A DNA stretch of 64,000 nucleotides from Flectonema sp. DT1601 (GCA_964019425.1 OZ025808.1:434001-498000); one strand, 5' to 3'. Numbered from the stretch's first letter, positions 51,301 through 62,496 are shown. The notes: generated by a model not told the origin, from the letters alone. Program-made: numbers and translations.

Positions 51301-52147
51301 TTCAACTATTTGGGAAGAAGTACAATGTTATACTTGTAGTGGAGTTCCTATTATTACACCAGGAAGTACTATTACTCCTCAAAGTATTGCTCCTACTGGA
51401 GTACCAACATTACAACCGACAACAATTCCGACTGCGTTGCCAACTTCATTACCGAGTCAGACCCCAACGGTGTCTCCGAGTCAAGAGCCAACTTCAGCGC
51501 CAACGGCATCCCCGACTTCAACTCCAACAGAATCTCCGAGTGGAACCGACTCACCGACTGCAGCCCCAACAGAGTCTCCGACTTCATCCCCAACAGAATC
51601 TCCAAGTGGAACCAAATCACCGACTTCGTCCCCAACAGAATCTCCAAGTGGAACCAAATCACCGACTTCATCCCCAACAGAATCTCCAAGTGGAACCAAA
51701 TCACCGACTTCGTCCCCAACAGAATCTCCAAGTGGAACCGAATCGCCGACTTCGTCCCCAACAGAATCTCCAAGTGGAACCGGATCGCCGACCACAGCCC
51801 CAACAGAATCCCCGAGTGGAACCGACTCGCCGACTTCTTCCCCGTCAATCGCGCCGACTGAAGCGCCAGCAGTTCAATTTCGACCCGTCAACGTACTGGC
51901 AGTGTCAGGTATAAGGGGAACAGTCCAAATAATTAACATTCCTACCACGTTAACTGATCAAAGTATCGGAGCTGCGATGGTAGAGGTAACACAACAAGTG
52001 TTAATAGAGACTGGAAGTGGAACATTAGTAACGGAAACTGTGGTAGTTGACTCTGGTGATACAATCGCAATTCCATCATCATCGTCTACCCTACTACCTG
52101 CCTTGTTGGGATTGATGTTGTTGTGCTTAACTGGTTTATTATTTTAA
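48359..52147 (+). CDS. large Cys-rich, Ser/Pro/Thr-repeat surface protein
   Basis: 1262 aa. A hydrophobic start (LQLLVMIQSITVVIYP) serves as signal peptide. Two pairs of Cys-rich modules are present (about 24-105, 110-225, 680-755, 770-865), each built as V/A-A-A-V-K/R-CC, C, A..FC...GMRLC..E, CC.TGC...VW. Between the pairs (about 315-670) are beta-propeller-like repeats with ALPSGGFIVAW, VSDFGFVVAW, GHTNTFVVVW and LSDGSFITAW. After the modules come V-P-T repeats and then tandem 14-residue P/T/S/E repeats (PTSSPTESPSGTKS type) of 42 nt each at 51541-51830. The last 20 residues are hydrophobic with no charged end, which suggests a GPI-anchor signal or a membrane tail. Many N-glycosylation sequons. 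Role as an adhesive or protective coat protein is inferred. Confidence 0.8.
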   Translation: MLQLLVMIQSITVVIYPYNLTSTGCPAYSADLRMVAAVRCCNLNGTECLSDIKDGCSGENTTIQEAVTFCEDYGMRLCTKDEHLSGLCCDTGCDYNDKPVWVGDDNQQPIHEAIETCNDNYTAIGIANITDANGTSSYETMPAFTASVKCCQEDDQTVLCLELLNNTCYGNASYREAQNLCSDLGMRLCRKQELETGMCCETVGCNITEDTFVWFENEIDNKTDESPVEVPQNASQTIPQNSSEDSPQDAPSDVPQDSPQDVPSDSPQSAPIDDQEDEINITITNTTITLSIETKEDVTPSPSNNNIINPSPIMTSNPKFSAALLSDKNTSVAAWIDTDDLNNTMIVVKQFTLSDNKIVDEFNAADVNPLWKYTHVHVCALPSGGFIVAWSYIDNAEMSTVQVFVNQSRFSGKITVAEGTSPTTAAVSDFGFVVAWTGNASTVEHVVYSYDSSPSTGYQQGLIINSTDRSDGPLIVTVIEQHVIIIRSTNVTQEKRLSLRGRIYNNGTALADFLVNQIYNSVDPSIAALGHTNTFVVVWQNNNDDLDKSKGIYGKVFDVSGSNITDKFQVAWEPNGDELFPSVTGLSDGSFITAWLDDTKNSIHSQHFNGSGSVITSVGPQTVFGADSRPIRPLISSIPDGSFVIYSLTSSGPEILTSGTDIIYKVFPSRRPLRRASRTCNSTDVVVGYRRLAAARCCTGGVCSAEFEGKCSGKINFPTAEKMCAEENSRLCGVDEYQSDKCCDSGCDDDGGWSWTSNQTEAVVRSQAISTCPNATRPVQEVMWAAVKCCSATPKKLEFVCKNNADYHCYSDVTYPVAQEICESFGMRLCSSSEVLRGACCNTNCGFQNQLLWVSDEKPVPTRVPTIAPTVIPTIVPTEVPIIPTSIPTTVPINTSVPTAVPNTSVPTVVPTVVPTVVPTQIPTAVPVTGSPVKVSAVVRGIDITVGIDVFVKIAASLFSKLGAQSSATCQKLCTVNQATGSTIWEEVQCYTCSGVPIITPGSTITPQSIAPTGVPTLQPTTIPTALPTSLPSQTPTVSPSQEPTSAPTASPTSTPTESPSGTDSPTAAPTESPTSSPTESPSGTKSPTSSPTESPSGTKSPTSSPTESPSGTKSPTSSPTESPSGTESPTSSPTESPSGTGSPTTAPTESPSGTDSPTSSPSIAPTEAPAVQFRPVNVLAVSGIRGTVQIINIPTTLTDQSIGAAMVEVTQQVLIETGSGTLVTETVVVDSGDTIAIPSSSSTLLPALLGLMLLCLTGLLF
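51541..51830 (+). repeat. coding 42-bp tandem repeat
   Basis: About seven near-identical 42-bp units encoding P/T/S/E-rich 14-mers; the central ones differ by single bases. Long spurious frames on both strands across this region derive from the repeat. Confidence 0.85.
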
Positions 52148-52583
52148 TAAAAATTGTCAACAACCAATTATCAGCTAACACTAAACCAACTGGTGACTGC
52201 TCATACTCTGCTTCAGGTATCACTATTCGTTGTCCTTCTCTAAAGCAACAACTTCTACATGAAGAGCAAGCTAACCACGTCAGTAGAATAACGCGTTTTA
52301 TTAATACAAGACAAGGTAGCCAGTTGCTGACTGCGTGAGTGCATCGGGGCAAAGCTAGCAAAGGGAGTATTTCTTTATTTCATTTGCTTTATCCCTCTCT
52401 TTTTATCATTTTGATTTTTCTGTGCATTTCTGTGCATTTGGTTTTCAGAATATTACCCTTTTTTTTTTTTTTATTATTATTGTTTGAAAATTTTGTACAT
52501 TTCTCTTTTTAAAGAACTTGTTGAACCCCCTGAGTGGGGAGGTTTCACTAAAAAAAGAAGGAAAAAGAAAGAAATCTTGGGGT

Positions 52584-52619
<36 letters not shown>

Positions 52620-54112
52620 TGTTGTCACTAAGAAGTTAATCAGTGCTAGATCTCAGTCTGTTCGGATTATTCGCTTCTTAGTATTTTTTTTTTTTTCCCT
52701 TTTTCGGTAAAGAGTTGACAAATTTTATTTATTGAAAAGCGTGACTTACAGTTACCATACCGTACCGTTGCGTACAAAAACAAAAGGGTAATAAGGGTAG
52801 GAAAAGTAGTGAAGTTGGCCGATTCTTTTTTTATATTCCCCTAATAGACTATCGCAATACTTACTAACTTCTACACCACATCTGATGATAATATTATGGA
52901 AGTAAAGAGGTATATGGATTACTCTCAAAAAAACTCTAATAGTTACTTCAAAAAGGCTAAGTTTTAGCATCGCACCCTCAGTCACTGTATCTAAAAAACT
53001 AATGTTAAAATTATCGTTATGTTGTTTTTATGATACAATACATTTGTATTTTACGTACAAAAATCAAACAGTTAAATCCCCCTAATAGATTGTATAACTG
53101 GTCAGACTACCAATCAGGCCATGAATTGCGTGTGAGTTATTTTGTTAGTACTCTTCCTTAATTCTTTTTTTTTTTTTTTAAAAGTTCGTTATTTTTATAG
53201 CGTGCGCTAGTTGTAGTTTTTATTATTATTATTATTTTTTTTTTCTCCTTTAGTCTGATTGTCAAACAGAGGAAGTTAGTTATTGGAAATGGATAAAGCA
53301 AAAACTGATGTTGTGTCAGTTGATGTTGTTCTCTATTTGTTTTTTTTGTTTGTATTTCAATCTTTGATTCGTCCACGTTCACATTTGCGATAATTCGCTG
53401 TGATGTAAAATACAGTGAAAAGAACAAGATAAAGGTTCTGGTAGCGTTAAAAACAAGTGTCTTGCTAGTGATTTACTTAACCTAACAAGCTTTGAAACTT
53501 ATGTTCCTACTTTCAAAAAACTGACCATACGGATAGGAAAGTAATATTTCTTTTAATTACTTGAGAGTAGTGAGTGTTCCACATTCTCTTATTTTTGTAG
53601 TTTTGTTTTATTCTTTACACGGCTTTATTTATACCAACTAATGTTTTGTGATCAAAAAAAAAAAGAAATTAAATAAATAAATAAATAATACACAAAATAC
53701 TGTTGCAATTTTTTTTTTCTTTCTAAAATTCTCTTTTTTCTCTCTCTTTTCCTTCCCCTTCTAAATACTGAAAGGTAATCTGAACCTGGTTTTAGTAGAA
53801 AACATTATCTGATTCAGTGAGGTCAACGCGAATTACCTGTTTCATGTTTTCTTTTTACAAAAAAACCAACTATGATTGTCGTTGGTGCGATTGCCACCTG
53901 GCTTCCTTCTAGTTTTTTTGGAGTGACCTATTTTTGCCATCCTCTCACCCTACCCTTCCCGTACCCGCTGTCATTGGCAGCCACTTATATTAAATTACTC
54001 AATGTGAAAGCTTTCCTTCATGGTGTGATGTCACGTTGGTTCATTTTTTTTTTTTTTTTTTAGTTTTTTGACAGGAAGCAGAGGGGGAAAAAAAAAAAAA
54101 AAAAAAAAAAAA
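52148..54112. other. 2-kb intergenic region
   Basis: T and A runs. A minus-strand stretch at about 52750-52990 (LKLSLFEVTIRVF, RVIHIPLYFHN) resembles the end of the LRR relic near 26010-26060, so a second LRR fragment is possible. TTTTTTGACAG at 54074 is the likely acceptor of the next gene. Confidence 0.45.
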
Positions 54113-55756
54113 ATGTCTCGCCGTTCCAGCATAATAAGCAGCCGAAGTATAAAAAATAAAATATCAACAACAGTGGCTGCGACTCCAAAAAAATTTACTT
54201 TTGAAATTGTAAGGGTATACGAAGAAAATTGCTTAGCGCTGTCAGCACTCGTCGGGTATAAATGGTTAGAGGGTGAGGGTGTTCATTCAAACGAATTTAA
54301 AATTGGAAATGAACGTTTTTCTATTAAAATAACAATGGGATCGACAAAGATGATTACAATAAAACTTCACTGCCACACTGCTTCTCCTAAACATCCTGTC
54401 TATACACAAGCTAGAATGGGACTTGTATCACTGACGGGTGACTCTAACGAATCAAAGTTCCTTCATTGCCTGTTTCAAAAAAGCGCTCCATGGGGAAAGT
54501 CACTTCAGATACTGACGTTAGAAAAGAAAAATAAATATACTGCTATAAGGAGAGTTGACGGACCGAATTCGGAACCAACTCTCTCTTTGAAAACTGACAT
54601 CGTACTGAAAGTTGTGAATGAAATAAGAGGTGAATACCACATTAGAAGTTTACCAATAATTGAATATCCTGGAGCGAAGGAAGATCTGTCTGAAGTTTTA
54701 AATGGAGGAATGTGGGGGACATCATGTGGACTTGACTTACAAGTCGAAACTGATGACAATTCAGTATCTGTATGCAACCCAGTTTGGGGCACACATTGCG
54801 CATTTTGGAGTCGAGGTATCGATAGCACCATTCCATCAGATGCTGTTCCTCATCTTTATGAGTTTGAGATCGAAATATCTCATCCATCTGAACCTTCATT
54901 CGAAGCAATGCGAGTTGGTGTCATTCCGAGATCTTGTTTCTGTCAAGGAACTAATGCGGTTTTAGACTTTGTCGCAGCTATTGATCAAAATGGAGTTTCA
55001 TATGTCGCTCATTCTGCTGATCGAACGTCGACACCTGAATTCTTCCCAGATCAGACAAATAAAGCAACCGTTGCAGTCCGTGTTGATCAGCTGAGCAATA
55101 CGATATCTTGGAATGTTAATAATATTTCTTGGACTGTTCCTGTCTCCTTGAAATCATTGGCTCAGGTTGCTGCTGGAGATGCCTATGTTCCTTTTGTTAT
55201 GCTTAACTATAAAGATGATGTAGCAAGATGGATTCGTGGTGGTGTGATTCCATTCCCTGAAGACGATGAATCACAAGCGATTGCTATTGAAAACGCTGTT
55301 AAAAAAATATTTGAATTTGCGGATAGAAATGACGACGGACACCTCACTGATGCCGAACTTAGTTTTCTTGCTAATCGAACAAGCAACAGCTTATTATCAT
55401 CAATGACTGGCTCTAAGCCTCAATACGATGATTTATTGTTTCACTATTCTACGAGAGGAGGTGCGACAGCAGACGTCGATATGCTCGAGCATCGAATGGA
55501 CCCAGGATCACAATTATATACCGCTAAACCATGCTTCTCAGATCCTACAGCATGGGACTCTGCCAACATTGAAGAGCTTGAATTCCCTGAAAAAGCAACC
55601 CGACCTGATCCAGATACCGGAGAACTAAAAACTAGAATTGTATTTCTTGAAACACACACAGAAGAGCAATGGTTTGCTGCACCCATTCCTGATGAGGCTG
55701 ACAAGGAATCTCTACCTGGTGATACTGCTATTAGTATCAATCCTGATGATCTGTAA
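54113..55756 (+). CDS. EF-hand protein with SPRY-like region
   Basis: About 547 aa from the ATG at 54113. An in-frame extension upstream would be read through an A run and is unlikely. The middle (about 200-390) has beta-rich blocks GTSCGLDLQVETDDNSVSVC, THCAFWSRGI, LYEFEIEISH and MRVGVIPRSCFCQ, resembling a SPRY/B30.2-like or lectin-like sandwich. A canonical calcium loop, DRNDDGHLTDAE, sits near residue 408 and is followed by LSFLANRTS, so one EF hand is well supported. The acidic C-terminus has no domain. Calcium-dependent scaffold is the most that can be inferred. Confidence 0.65.
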   Translation: MSRRSSIISSRSIKNKISTTVAATPKKFTFEIVRVYEENCLALSALVGYKWLEGEGVHSNEFKIGNERFSIKITMGSTKMITIKLHCHTASPKHPVYTQARMGLVSLTGDSNESKFLHCLFQKSAPWGKSLQILTLEKKNKYTAIRRVDGPNSEPTLSLKTDIVLKVVNEIRGEYHIRSLPIIEYPGAKEDLSEVLNGGMWGTSCGLDLQVETDDNSVSVCNPVWGTHCAFWSRGIDSTIPSDAVPHLYEFEIEISHPSEPSFEAMRVGVIPRSCFCQGTNAVLDFVAAIDQNGVSYVAHSADRTSTPEFFPDQTNKATVAVRVDQLSNTISWNVNNISWTVPVSLKSLAQVAAGDAYVPFVMLNYKDDVARWIRGGVIPFPEDDESQAIAIENAVKKIFEFADRNDDGHLTDAELSFLANRTSNSLLSSMTGSKPQYDDLLFHYSTRGGATADVDMLEHRMDPGSQLYTAKPCFSDPTAWDSANIEELEFPEKATRPDPDTGELKTRIVFLETHTEEQWFAAPIPDEADKESLPGDTAISINPDDL

Positions 55757-55771
55757 TATACATACCCTAGA

Positions 55772-55804
<33 letters not shown>

Positions 55805-55827
55805 GAATTTCATTATTTTAGGATTCT

Positions 55828-55863
<36 letters not shown>

Positions 55864-55910
55864 CATTTACTTTTTTCCCTTCCCTCCCCAAGACATCAAC
55901 AACACCAAAA

Positions 55911-56711
55911 ATGGTGAACTACATAGCCATTCCTGTACTGTCAGTTATGGCATACGCCATGACTAAGGTTTCTGACTGGTCGCCATCACAGGTAGAAGGA
56001 TGGGAAGGTTATGACAGAGAAGGCGGTATAATAATTTATTGCTACACTGCTCTTATAATGGCTGGTATCGGTCTACTTATTCACTTTGTGTTTCACACGA
56101 CTGTGAACAATGATATTACATCCGCTTCTAAATTCGTTCAAATGATTCTCAGTTTCTTTTTTGTTTACAACTACGGCTACATATACATTTACGGCGTTCC
56201 TACTCCACTCTCTATCGGAGTTCAATCTGGTGCTTGTGCTGGATATGAGTTATACGGTCTTCTTACGGAGGTCATCATGTGGTTTAGCGGACAAAAAAGA
56301 GTCGACATGTTATTTCACCACTTGACGTGTTGTGTTTTTACAGCTGCGACATTGGGTGTGTACAGCAATGTAAGTGTTGGTGATTTATTTTATTGGCACT
56401 TAATCTGGGATTCGATCTCAAGAATGCTCGCATCGAATGTTCCATTGAACTTGAGACACTTTTACAGGGGAACTGTTGGAGATACTTTCTTCTTTGTTGG
56501 ATTTCTGTGGGCTCGTTGGGTCGAGCAAGTCCCGTTCGCTCAGAAAATATACTTCAAATACACTGACGGCAGTCTTTTCAAAATCGATTCTATTTTCACG
56601 ATGATTGTTGTCGCATCATGGATTGGACTCACAGCTCTTAATGTTTATTGGGGACTGATGGTAATCCGTCTTGGTCTTAGAAGTGGCAAAAAAAAGAGTA
56701 AATCGGAATAG
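55911..56711 (+). CDS. TLC-domain-like multi-pass membrane protein
   Basis: About 266 aa from the ATG at 55911, 18 bases after CCCAAG; the longer frame upstream runs through a T tract. Six or seven hydrophobic helices. The block DMLFHHLTCCVFTAA.. followed by WHLIWDSISRMLASNVPLN resembles the TLC (TRAM-LAG1-CLN8) signature of a His pair in a helix and a polar helix after it. TLC proteins include ceramide synthases and lipid sensors in the ER. The tail RSGKKKSKSE is basic and near, but not equal to, a KKxx retrieval signal. Enzyme identity is not claimed. Confidence 0.6.
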   Translation: MVNYIAIPVLSVMAYAMTKVSDWSPSQVEGWEGYDREGGIIIYCYTALIMAGIGLLIHFVFHTTVNNDITSASKFVQMILSFFFVYNYGYIYIYGVPTPLSIGVQSGACAGYELYGLLTEVIMWFSGQKRVDMLFHHLTCCVFTAATLGVYSNVSVGDLFYWHLIWDSISRMLASNVPLNLRHFYRGTVGDTFFFVGFLWARWVEQVPFAQKIYFKYTDGSLFKIDSIFTMIVVASWIGLTALNVYWGLMVIRLGLRSGKKKSKSE

Positions 56712-57397
56712 GATCGGAGGTGATGAGTATGTGTGCTTCACTTGATTTCTATAATGCCGTTAAAATAGAGCTGAGAGAAGAAGATAATTCCTTTCTATGA
56801 TATAGCCAATATAAGAAGAAAAAATAAAAAAACAAAGAACTGCACTTTGTCCCCCTCTCCTCTACCCCCCCTTCCGACAATGAAAAACAAAAAAAAACAA
56901 AGATAAAAAATGAAAGAATATTACAAACGACTACAAATATAGTACTACGAAGTCGGTAAGGATCCTTGTCAGAAATTGCTCAAAAAAAAAAAAATTCATC
57001 GTTTTTCACTTAATAGTACCTAATCTATCCTCTTTTTTTTTTTTTTTGAATATAATTTCTGTATAGTGACTACTGCAATTTTCAATCAGTCATGCCCTTC
57101 CTATTATAATAGAAAGAAAACAACAAAGAACAAAAAAAAAAACAAAAAACAGGGAAAGGAGGGAAAAAAAAAAAAAAAGGAATGTAGAAGGTAGGAGAAC
57201 CAATGATTTTGTACCTCAAAATCTATTTCTTCTTAAATGTTTTTGTTCCGTAGTATACAACGATTTTCCCCCCCCTTTTTTTTTTTTTTTTTGAAATTCA
57301 GAAATTCTCACACATGGAACTCGAAGCTTACTTAGTTAAAATTTAATCAACTTTTTTAATTAAAATCATTAACATTTCCCCTCGCAGAACAGGCCAA
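56712..57397. other. intergenic
   Basis: Homopolymer-rich spacer with no gene. Ends ATTTCCCCTCGCAG (57387), 10 bases before the next ATG. Confidence 0.5.
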
Positions 57398-59200
57398 ATG
57401 CCTACTTATAATTCACAAGGTTGCCTGTCACAGGATGTCGTCCACCTGGTGAAAGCACAACGGCGAGTCAGAGGAACTGTTGCTGACGTGACCCCAGGAG
57501 CCTGTAAGATTGAGAGTTCCTATGGAGTGTTTTCATTTGATCCTAGAAGTGTTAAAGCGAATAAGAATCACCCTGATAGAAAGCCAGAAGTAGGTGATCC
57601 ATGTGAGTTTAGACTTTCTCATCACGTCCCACCAGCAGCTGTTTCAATCAGGGTTGCTGTACCAAAGGTGAGACGCCCAACAGTTGTAGCTGATGCCAAT
57701 GACATCGCTACCTGTTCAAAACTTTTAGAAGAACATTGTGAACACGTTGCTCCGCTCATATTTAAGCTTGATGAAGGTCTTAAGATGCCAATAACAGTTC
57801 TCTATCTAATTGTTGAACACCTCGATCATATTGAAACAACTAGCGTCCTATCATCACCTGTTCGCCAACTAATACTCAGAGCATACCCCAGCTACTTGGA
57901 ATCTCCACATAATCTTCCGAGTGAGCTTAAAACTGACGTCTTGTTTCAACAGTTTTCCGCTGTTGCAGCTGTTTTTATGTCGCTACCAGCTGGTCATCGT
58001 CAAGGTATCAGACAAACAGCTGTAAGAAGAGGAGAGCTGTTGGCATCATTTCAAGGAAGAGATGTGATGACCTTACAAGACAACACTGAATACTTGACAG
58101 CTGTTGGAGGTTTAATCGTCACTGGAATCTCAGCAATTATTGAAAACCACACAGGAAAAATTATTGATAAGAAACTCGCAACCGCTACTGGACTACTAAT
58201 TGAAAAGACGAGAGCAGTAAGATCTTTCTTAGAGCACTCTGACACAGGTCGCAGTAGCAGATGGCCAAAAGACGTTTGGGGACATCATTTTGATTGTTTT
58301 GGACAGCTTGCCGCACCTCGCTCCCGCAAAGAAGCTGTCAAGTCGCTTAACATAATGGTTAGTGATGTCGTTACTCACGTAGCTGATACCGTGGATTATT
58401 TAAAAAGTCTTATTGATTTCCCGAAGGTCTTCACCTTCGTTGCCATTCCATGTATTCTTTCATTAAATCATATATTACTGTTGTGGGATAATCAATCAGT
58501 CTTTCAAGGACCACTTTCATTGAATGCTAACACTGTTGTTGATATTCTTCAGATGGAACAACCAAGAGAAGCTGTTTGGTGGTTGTTAAAATTTATGTCA
58601 GAATTTCAACAAAAAGTTGCTGTTTCAGAACAGAATCAAATCTTATATGAACTACTCATTCAGATGGATGGAATTCGCAGTTCGATCAGAAGAATCGAAA
58701 GTGACGTTGGTCGATCATCACAGACTGAGAAGTCACTTACAAGAGCTCTTGTTTCTGAACAAGGAGCAGCAATTGGAGGAAGATTATTATACTCAATGAT
58801 TGATTCTTTAAACACAGTTTTTCAACCTGGAGGACAACACAATCCGTACTCTTTTAATCCATCTTGTGATGTTGTACAATCGAATAGTTCAGGTCCCGGA
58901 TCAGTAACGGATTGTAATTCAGTGTCGGATGAAGGTGATTCTTTAGGGAATGGTGCTATCTCTTTCTTCTCAAGATTCACAAGAGGATTGTTTGGGATGG
59001 GAGACCACTCAAAACAAGAAAATTTCGCATCCTTCTACGAGGGAGGATGCGAAGTTTCAGATGAATCAACTTCTCAAAGTTCTGAAAGCGATTCTCAAAG
59101 TGCTGCTCGCTCCAGATCTCAATCACTTTCACCAACGGCGCCTCCAGCATCGATGTCGTCTGTTCGCAGAACTTCTGCAGCAAGGTCGTTCACATCGTAA
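57398..59200 (+). CDS. protein with a cold-shock/OB-like N-terminal domain, otherwise unknown
   Basis: 600 aa. Residues 18-90 (RRVRGTVADVTPGACKIESS, YGVFSFDPRSV, VGDPCEFRLS) follow the spacing of a variant cold-shock domain like those in CSDE1/UNR, which bind single-stranded RNA. The remaining 400 residues are mostly helical with no recognised domain (LIVEHLDHIETTS, GRDVMTLQDNTEYL, NIMVSDVVTHVADTVDYL). The last 100 are rich in Ser, Gln and Arg with RSRSQSLSPT, resembling an RS-type tail. RNA binding is an inference from the first domain and the tail. Confidence 0.5.
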   Translation: MPTYNSQGCLSQDVVHLVKAQRRVRGTVADVTPGACKIESSYGVFSFDPRSVKANKNHPDRKPEVGDPCEFRLSHHVPPAAVSIRVAVPKVRRPTVVADANDIATCSKLLEEHCEHVAPLIFKLDEGLKMPITVLYLIVEHLDHIETTSVLSSPVRQLILRAYPSYLESPHNLPSELKTDVLFQQFSAVAAVFMSLPAGHRQGIRQTAVRRGELLASFQGRDVMTLQDNTEYLTAVGGLIVTGISAIIENHTGKIIDKKLATATGLLIEKTRAVRSFLEHSDTGRSSRWPKDVWGHHFDCFGQLAAPRSRKEAVKSLNIMVSDVVTHVADTVDYLKSLIDFPKVFTFVAIPCILSLNHILLLWDNQSVFQGPLSLNANTVVDILQMEQPREAVWWLLKFMSEFQQKVAVSEQNQILYELLIQMDGIRSSIRRIESDVGRSSQTEKSLTRALVSEQGAAIGGRLLYSMIDSLNTVFQPGGQHNPYSFNPSCDVVQSNSSGPGSVTDCNSVSDEGDSLGNGAISFFSRFTRGLFGMGDHSKQENFASFYEGGCEVSDESTSQSSESDSQSAARSRSQSLSPTAPPASMSSVRRTSAARSFTS

Positions 59201-61643
59201 GTCCAGTACTGAATGAAGAGATGCTCGTGATTTGCGCGCCCTGCATGGACCGCACACAGCATTTTTCTATTATTTTTTTTCCTTTTATAAATACACTAGG
59301 GATTACAATGAAAGCAACAAAAGATAATAGGGGGAAAGAAAAAAAAAATAGATAACTTGTTGGGCTTTTAGTCATTTGTAGTAAGAAAGATCTTCCGTGT
59401 AAGACATATCGCATAATAAGAAAGTAAATAAAGAGACTTCCTCGGCTAAGCGATCGCTAGTGATATCCCGTTGTTGAACGTATAGTTATAATTCATTTAA
59501 AGTAGTGACACTTTATTTGTGTGGACTAAGTACATCTCTTTTTTTTTTTTTTTTTTGTTTCTTATGCGGTAATGTTTTTGGTCGACAGTCTTGCACATAC
59601 GCGTATTAAAAGTAATTTTTTTTCAAAAAAAAAAAAAAATAAATATCGCTAAAACTCTCATTCCCTCTTGTTCTTGTTCTCTTCTAGCCCTCAACTCCCC
59701 TCCCCTCCTTAATGGATATTGTCCCTATTACTTCCCCTACCGACTACTAATTTCGACTGTGCTGTGTTGTTAGAAGAACAATATAGGTTATTTTTGGATC
59801 GCTATTTTTTCTAATGGAAATTGTTTGTAAAAAGGAACAGCACGGTGACCCATTTTGAAATACTTTCATTTCATTTCTTTAAATAAAAAGACGTGAAGTA
59901 AAGGTTTAGTACACGTAAAATATTATTGTTCTGAAAGCAACACATTATATCGCAAACTAGGGCTTCATGCCAAGGTAAAGCTCCCCACCCCGTCAGGAAT
60001 TAGTTACGTTTAGTTTTTGCCCTCTCCGCTCATTATTTTGTTTCACTTTATTTTTATAAACACTTTTTTTTCCCCATTTACTGCCCTTCTGTCTTTTTTT
60101 TTTTTTTTTTTTTTTTTCCCCCCCCCATTTCTTCCCTTCAATTCCCTTCCCATTGGCTACCAGCTATATCGCGATAAGCGGTCTGTGCGGATAGCTGTGG
60201 ACGCAAAAAAAAAAAAAAAAAAACTTTTTTGAGCATCATGCCAACTGTAGCAACGTCAACTGGCATTCTGCGAGGGAACGGTTGAGGGTGTGTCACACTA
60301 TAGTACTACGCAAGTTAAAATAGTTTCCAGTGAGTGACTTGTTTGATGCGTCAGTTGGTGTTAACCCTTTTGTTGAAAACATACTGTTGGTCAGCTCATA
60401 TGCGGCTCTGTCTGAGTTGAACTGATTCTTTTGATGCAATACAGACGATAGTCGTGATACTTACATTTTATTATTCTAAGAGGGAAAAGAAAAAGAAAAG
60501 AAGACACTTTTATTGTTTCTTTACATATATTTCTTTAACAATTTTCTTTCCCTTTCGTTTTTTCTCAGTCCGTCAATTCTAGCTTCCTTTCCAGGTATAA
60601 GATTAAGGCCTGTAGCTACTTATTCCACGGTCAACCAGAATAGCAGAGCAATGTGTGTTTTTTCTTTCTGCTTTGTCATATTCATTGCAAACATTTATTC
60701 TTCCTATAGTGGTTTGTTTCATGCAGCTGTTTTTTTTCTCACCTACTTTTTTATATTTTTTTTTTTTATAGATGAATTCTTTTCATTTTTTAAACTTGAA
60801 ATAGCTGAGGCAGTTCATTATTATTCAATGAGGAGAATATGATGGTGAATGCCACGTAGCCAGCCTCCTTTGTGATACTTGTTTTGGGTTGCACGCGAAC
60901 AAAAAAAATGAATAAATAAATAAATAAATTGAGGTGTGAGAAAACACATCATAATGCCCCACGCCGTGCGTATTATTAACGAGCAGTCGTTTCCCTTAAT
61001 AATATGGAAGGATTTTGTTCTCTTAATATTATAGGTGGTAGGGGAGTCTTTTTTCCCTCCTCAATTTTTTTTTTTTGCGGATTTGCGCACAATCGGAAAG
61101 AAAAAAGAAAAAAAAAAAAAGAAAAAGAGAGAATCACACGTGATTTTTTCACTTCTTTTCTCATTTCCTTTTATTTCTTTAGAAGTAAAAAGACTTGATA
61201 AAAAATGAAATTATTTTTCTTTGTTCTCCTTCTTGATCCTTAAGTCACAAGAACTAATGCTGTAGTGAAAACAAATAGATTATTACATTACCAAGCTTAC
61301 AGTTCTTTTCATATATAAAAATATTTGAAATCACCACCCTCGTTAGCAGTAATGGCATCGCAATGAAAACTTGATTGAGGAATGCCCCGAAAAGGAATGT
61401 TTGCTAACTTCCTGTTGTTAGGAGAAAGTGCCTTACTGTGTAAGTGCGTTGTTTGGTGAAAAAAAACAACAACAACATAATCTCAATACACTATGCGAAC
61501 GAAATGCGAACAGTTTCTAATTGTATCATCACACAGTGTGTGATCGACTGCGTTTTCTCATCTTTTTTTTTTTTTTTTTTTTTTTTGATCTTTTCTTGTT
61601 ACCCTGGCACAGCAATGTTGCCTTCAATGTTTTAGTTAGGTAG

Positions 61644-61920
61644 CTACCTTAGAAATGAAGCTTTCCTTGTGTCTTTTGAACATTAAAATAGACCAATTGA
61701 TAAATCCGATTTATCAAAAAACTGGAATGAAGTCCCTTAGAACTAACTGATGAAGGCCTAAGAGGGACAAGTAGTATGAGATTAAGGCTGCTGAAACTAC
61801 GTATTTCAACAGTGTTTTATGGAACAGCAGAACAATTGTGTTTTTATTACTTTTTTATATTTTTTATTTTATGATTTAGTGCAACAATCTTAATAATAAA
61901 CTCGTATTCTACCTTAGAAA
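61644..61920 (+). repeat. family A element with target-site duplication
   Basis: A element at about 61670-61908 with the same CTGATGAAGGCC, GCTGCTGAAACTACGTA and T-rich tail as the copies at 11.5 and 12.3 kb. CTACCTTAGAAA occurs immediately before (61644) and after (61909), supporting retroposition. Confidence 0.75.
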
Positions 61921-62496
61921 CGGAATTTTCTCTTTTTTTTTTTTTTTTTAATGTCACTCCTCAATGCTGTCGTGTTTTTTTATTAGGTACTTACGACAGA
62001 TGTAAGGGGGAAAAAAAAAAAAAAAATGAATATCCGACCCTGAGTCCGTCTCCCTTTTTTTTCCCCCCTCTCCATTGTTTGCCAGTAGAAAAAAGGTAGC
62101 AACCCTTTTTTTTTCAGGTATACTTTTCTGTACATTGTTAGAAAGTTGTATGTTTGGGGCACCTATACTTCCTAAAAACAGTTTATTTTTCTATCCTGCT
62201 GTTTGCGGTCGGTGTCCTCTGTACAAACTGTAGAAGTCTTAGTGAGTCTTTTTTTTCTTTCGGGTGAGTATTTTTCGTAATAATGTTTTGTAAGAAAGAA
62301 AACTAATCGACGTCGATTCATTCATGTATCTTTTTTATATATAAAAGAAAAAAAAGACAACTGGACTTCTTGCTATCCGATCGAAAACATAACCTCCCCA
62401 ATTTCTTTTTTTTTTTTTTTTAAAATGTTTTCCTTCAATATATTTATGCAGGGGGACTCCCGAATTCTTCTTACATTCGACAGTGTATGGGATTTC

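Noticed and set aside
51393-51914. Long alternative frames on both strands across the P/T/S repeat
   Set aside because: A 42-bp tandem repeat keeps all frames open; only the 48359 frame continues through the whole gene.
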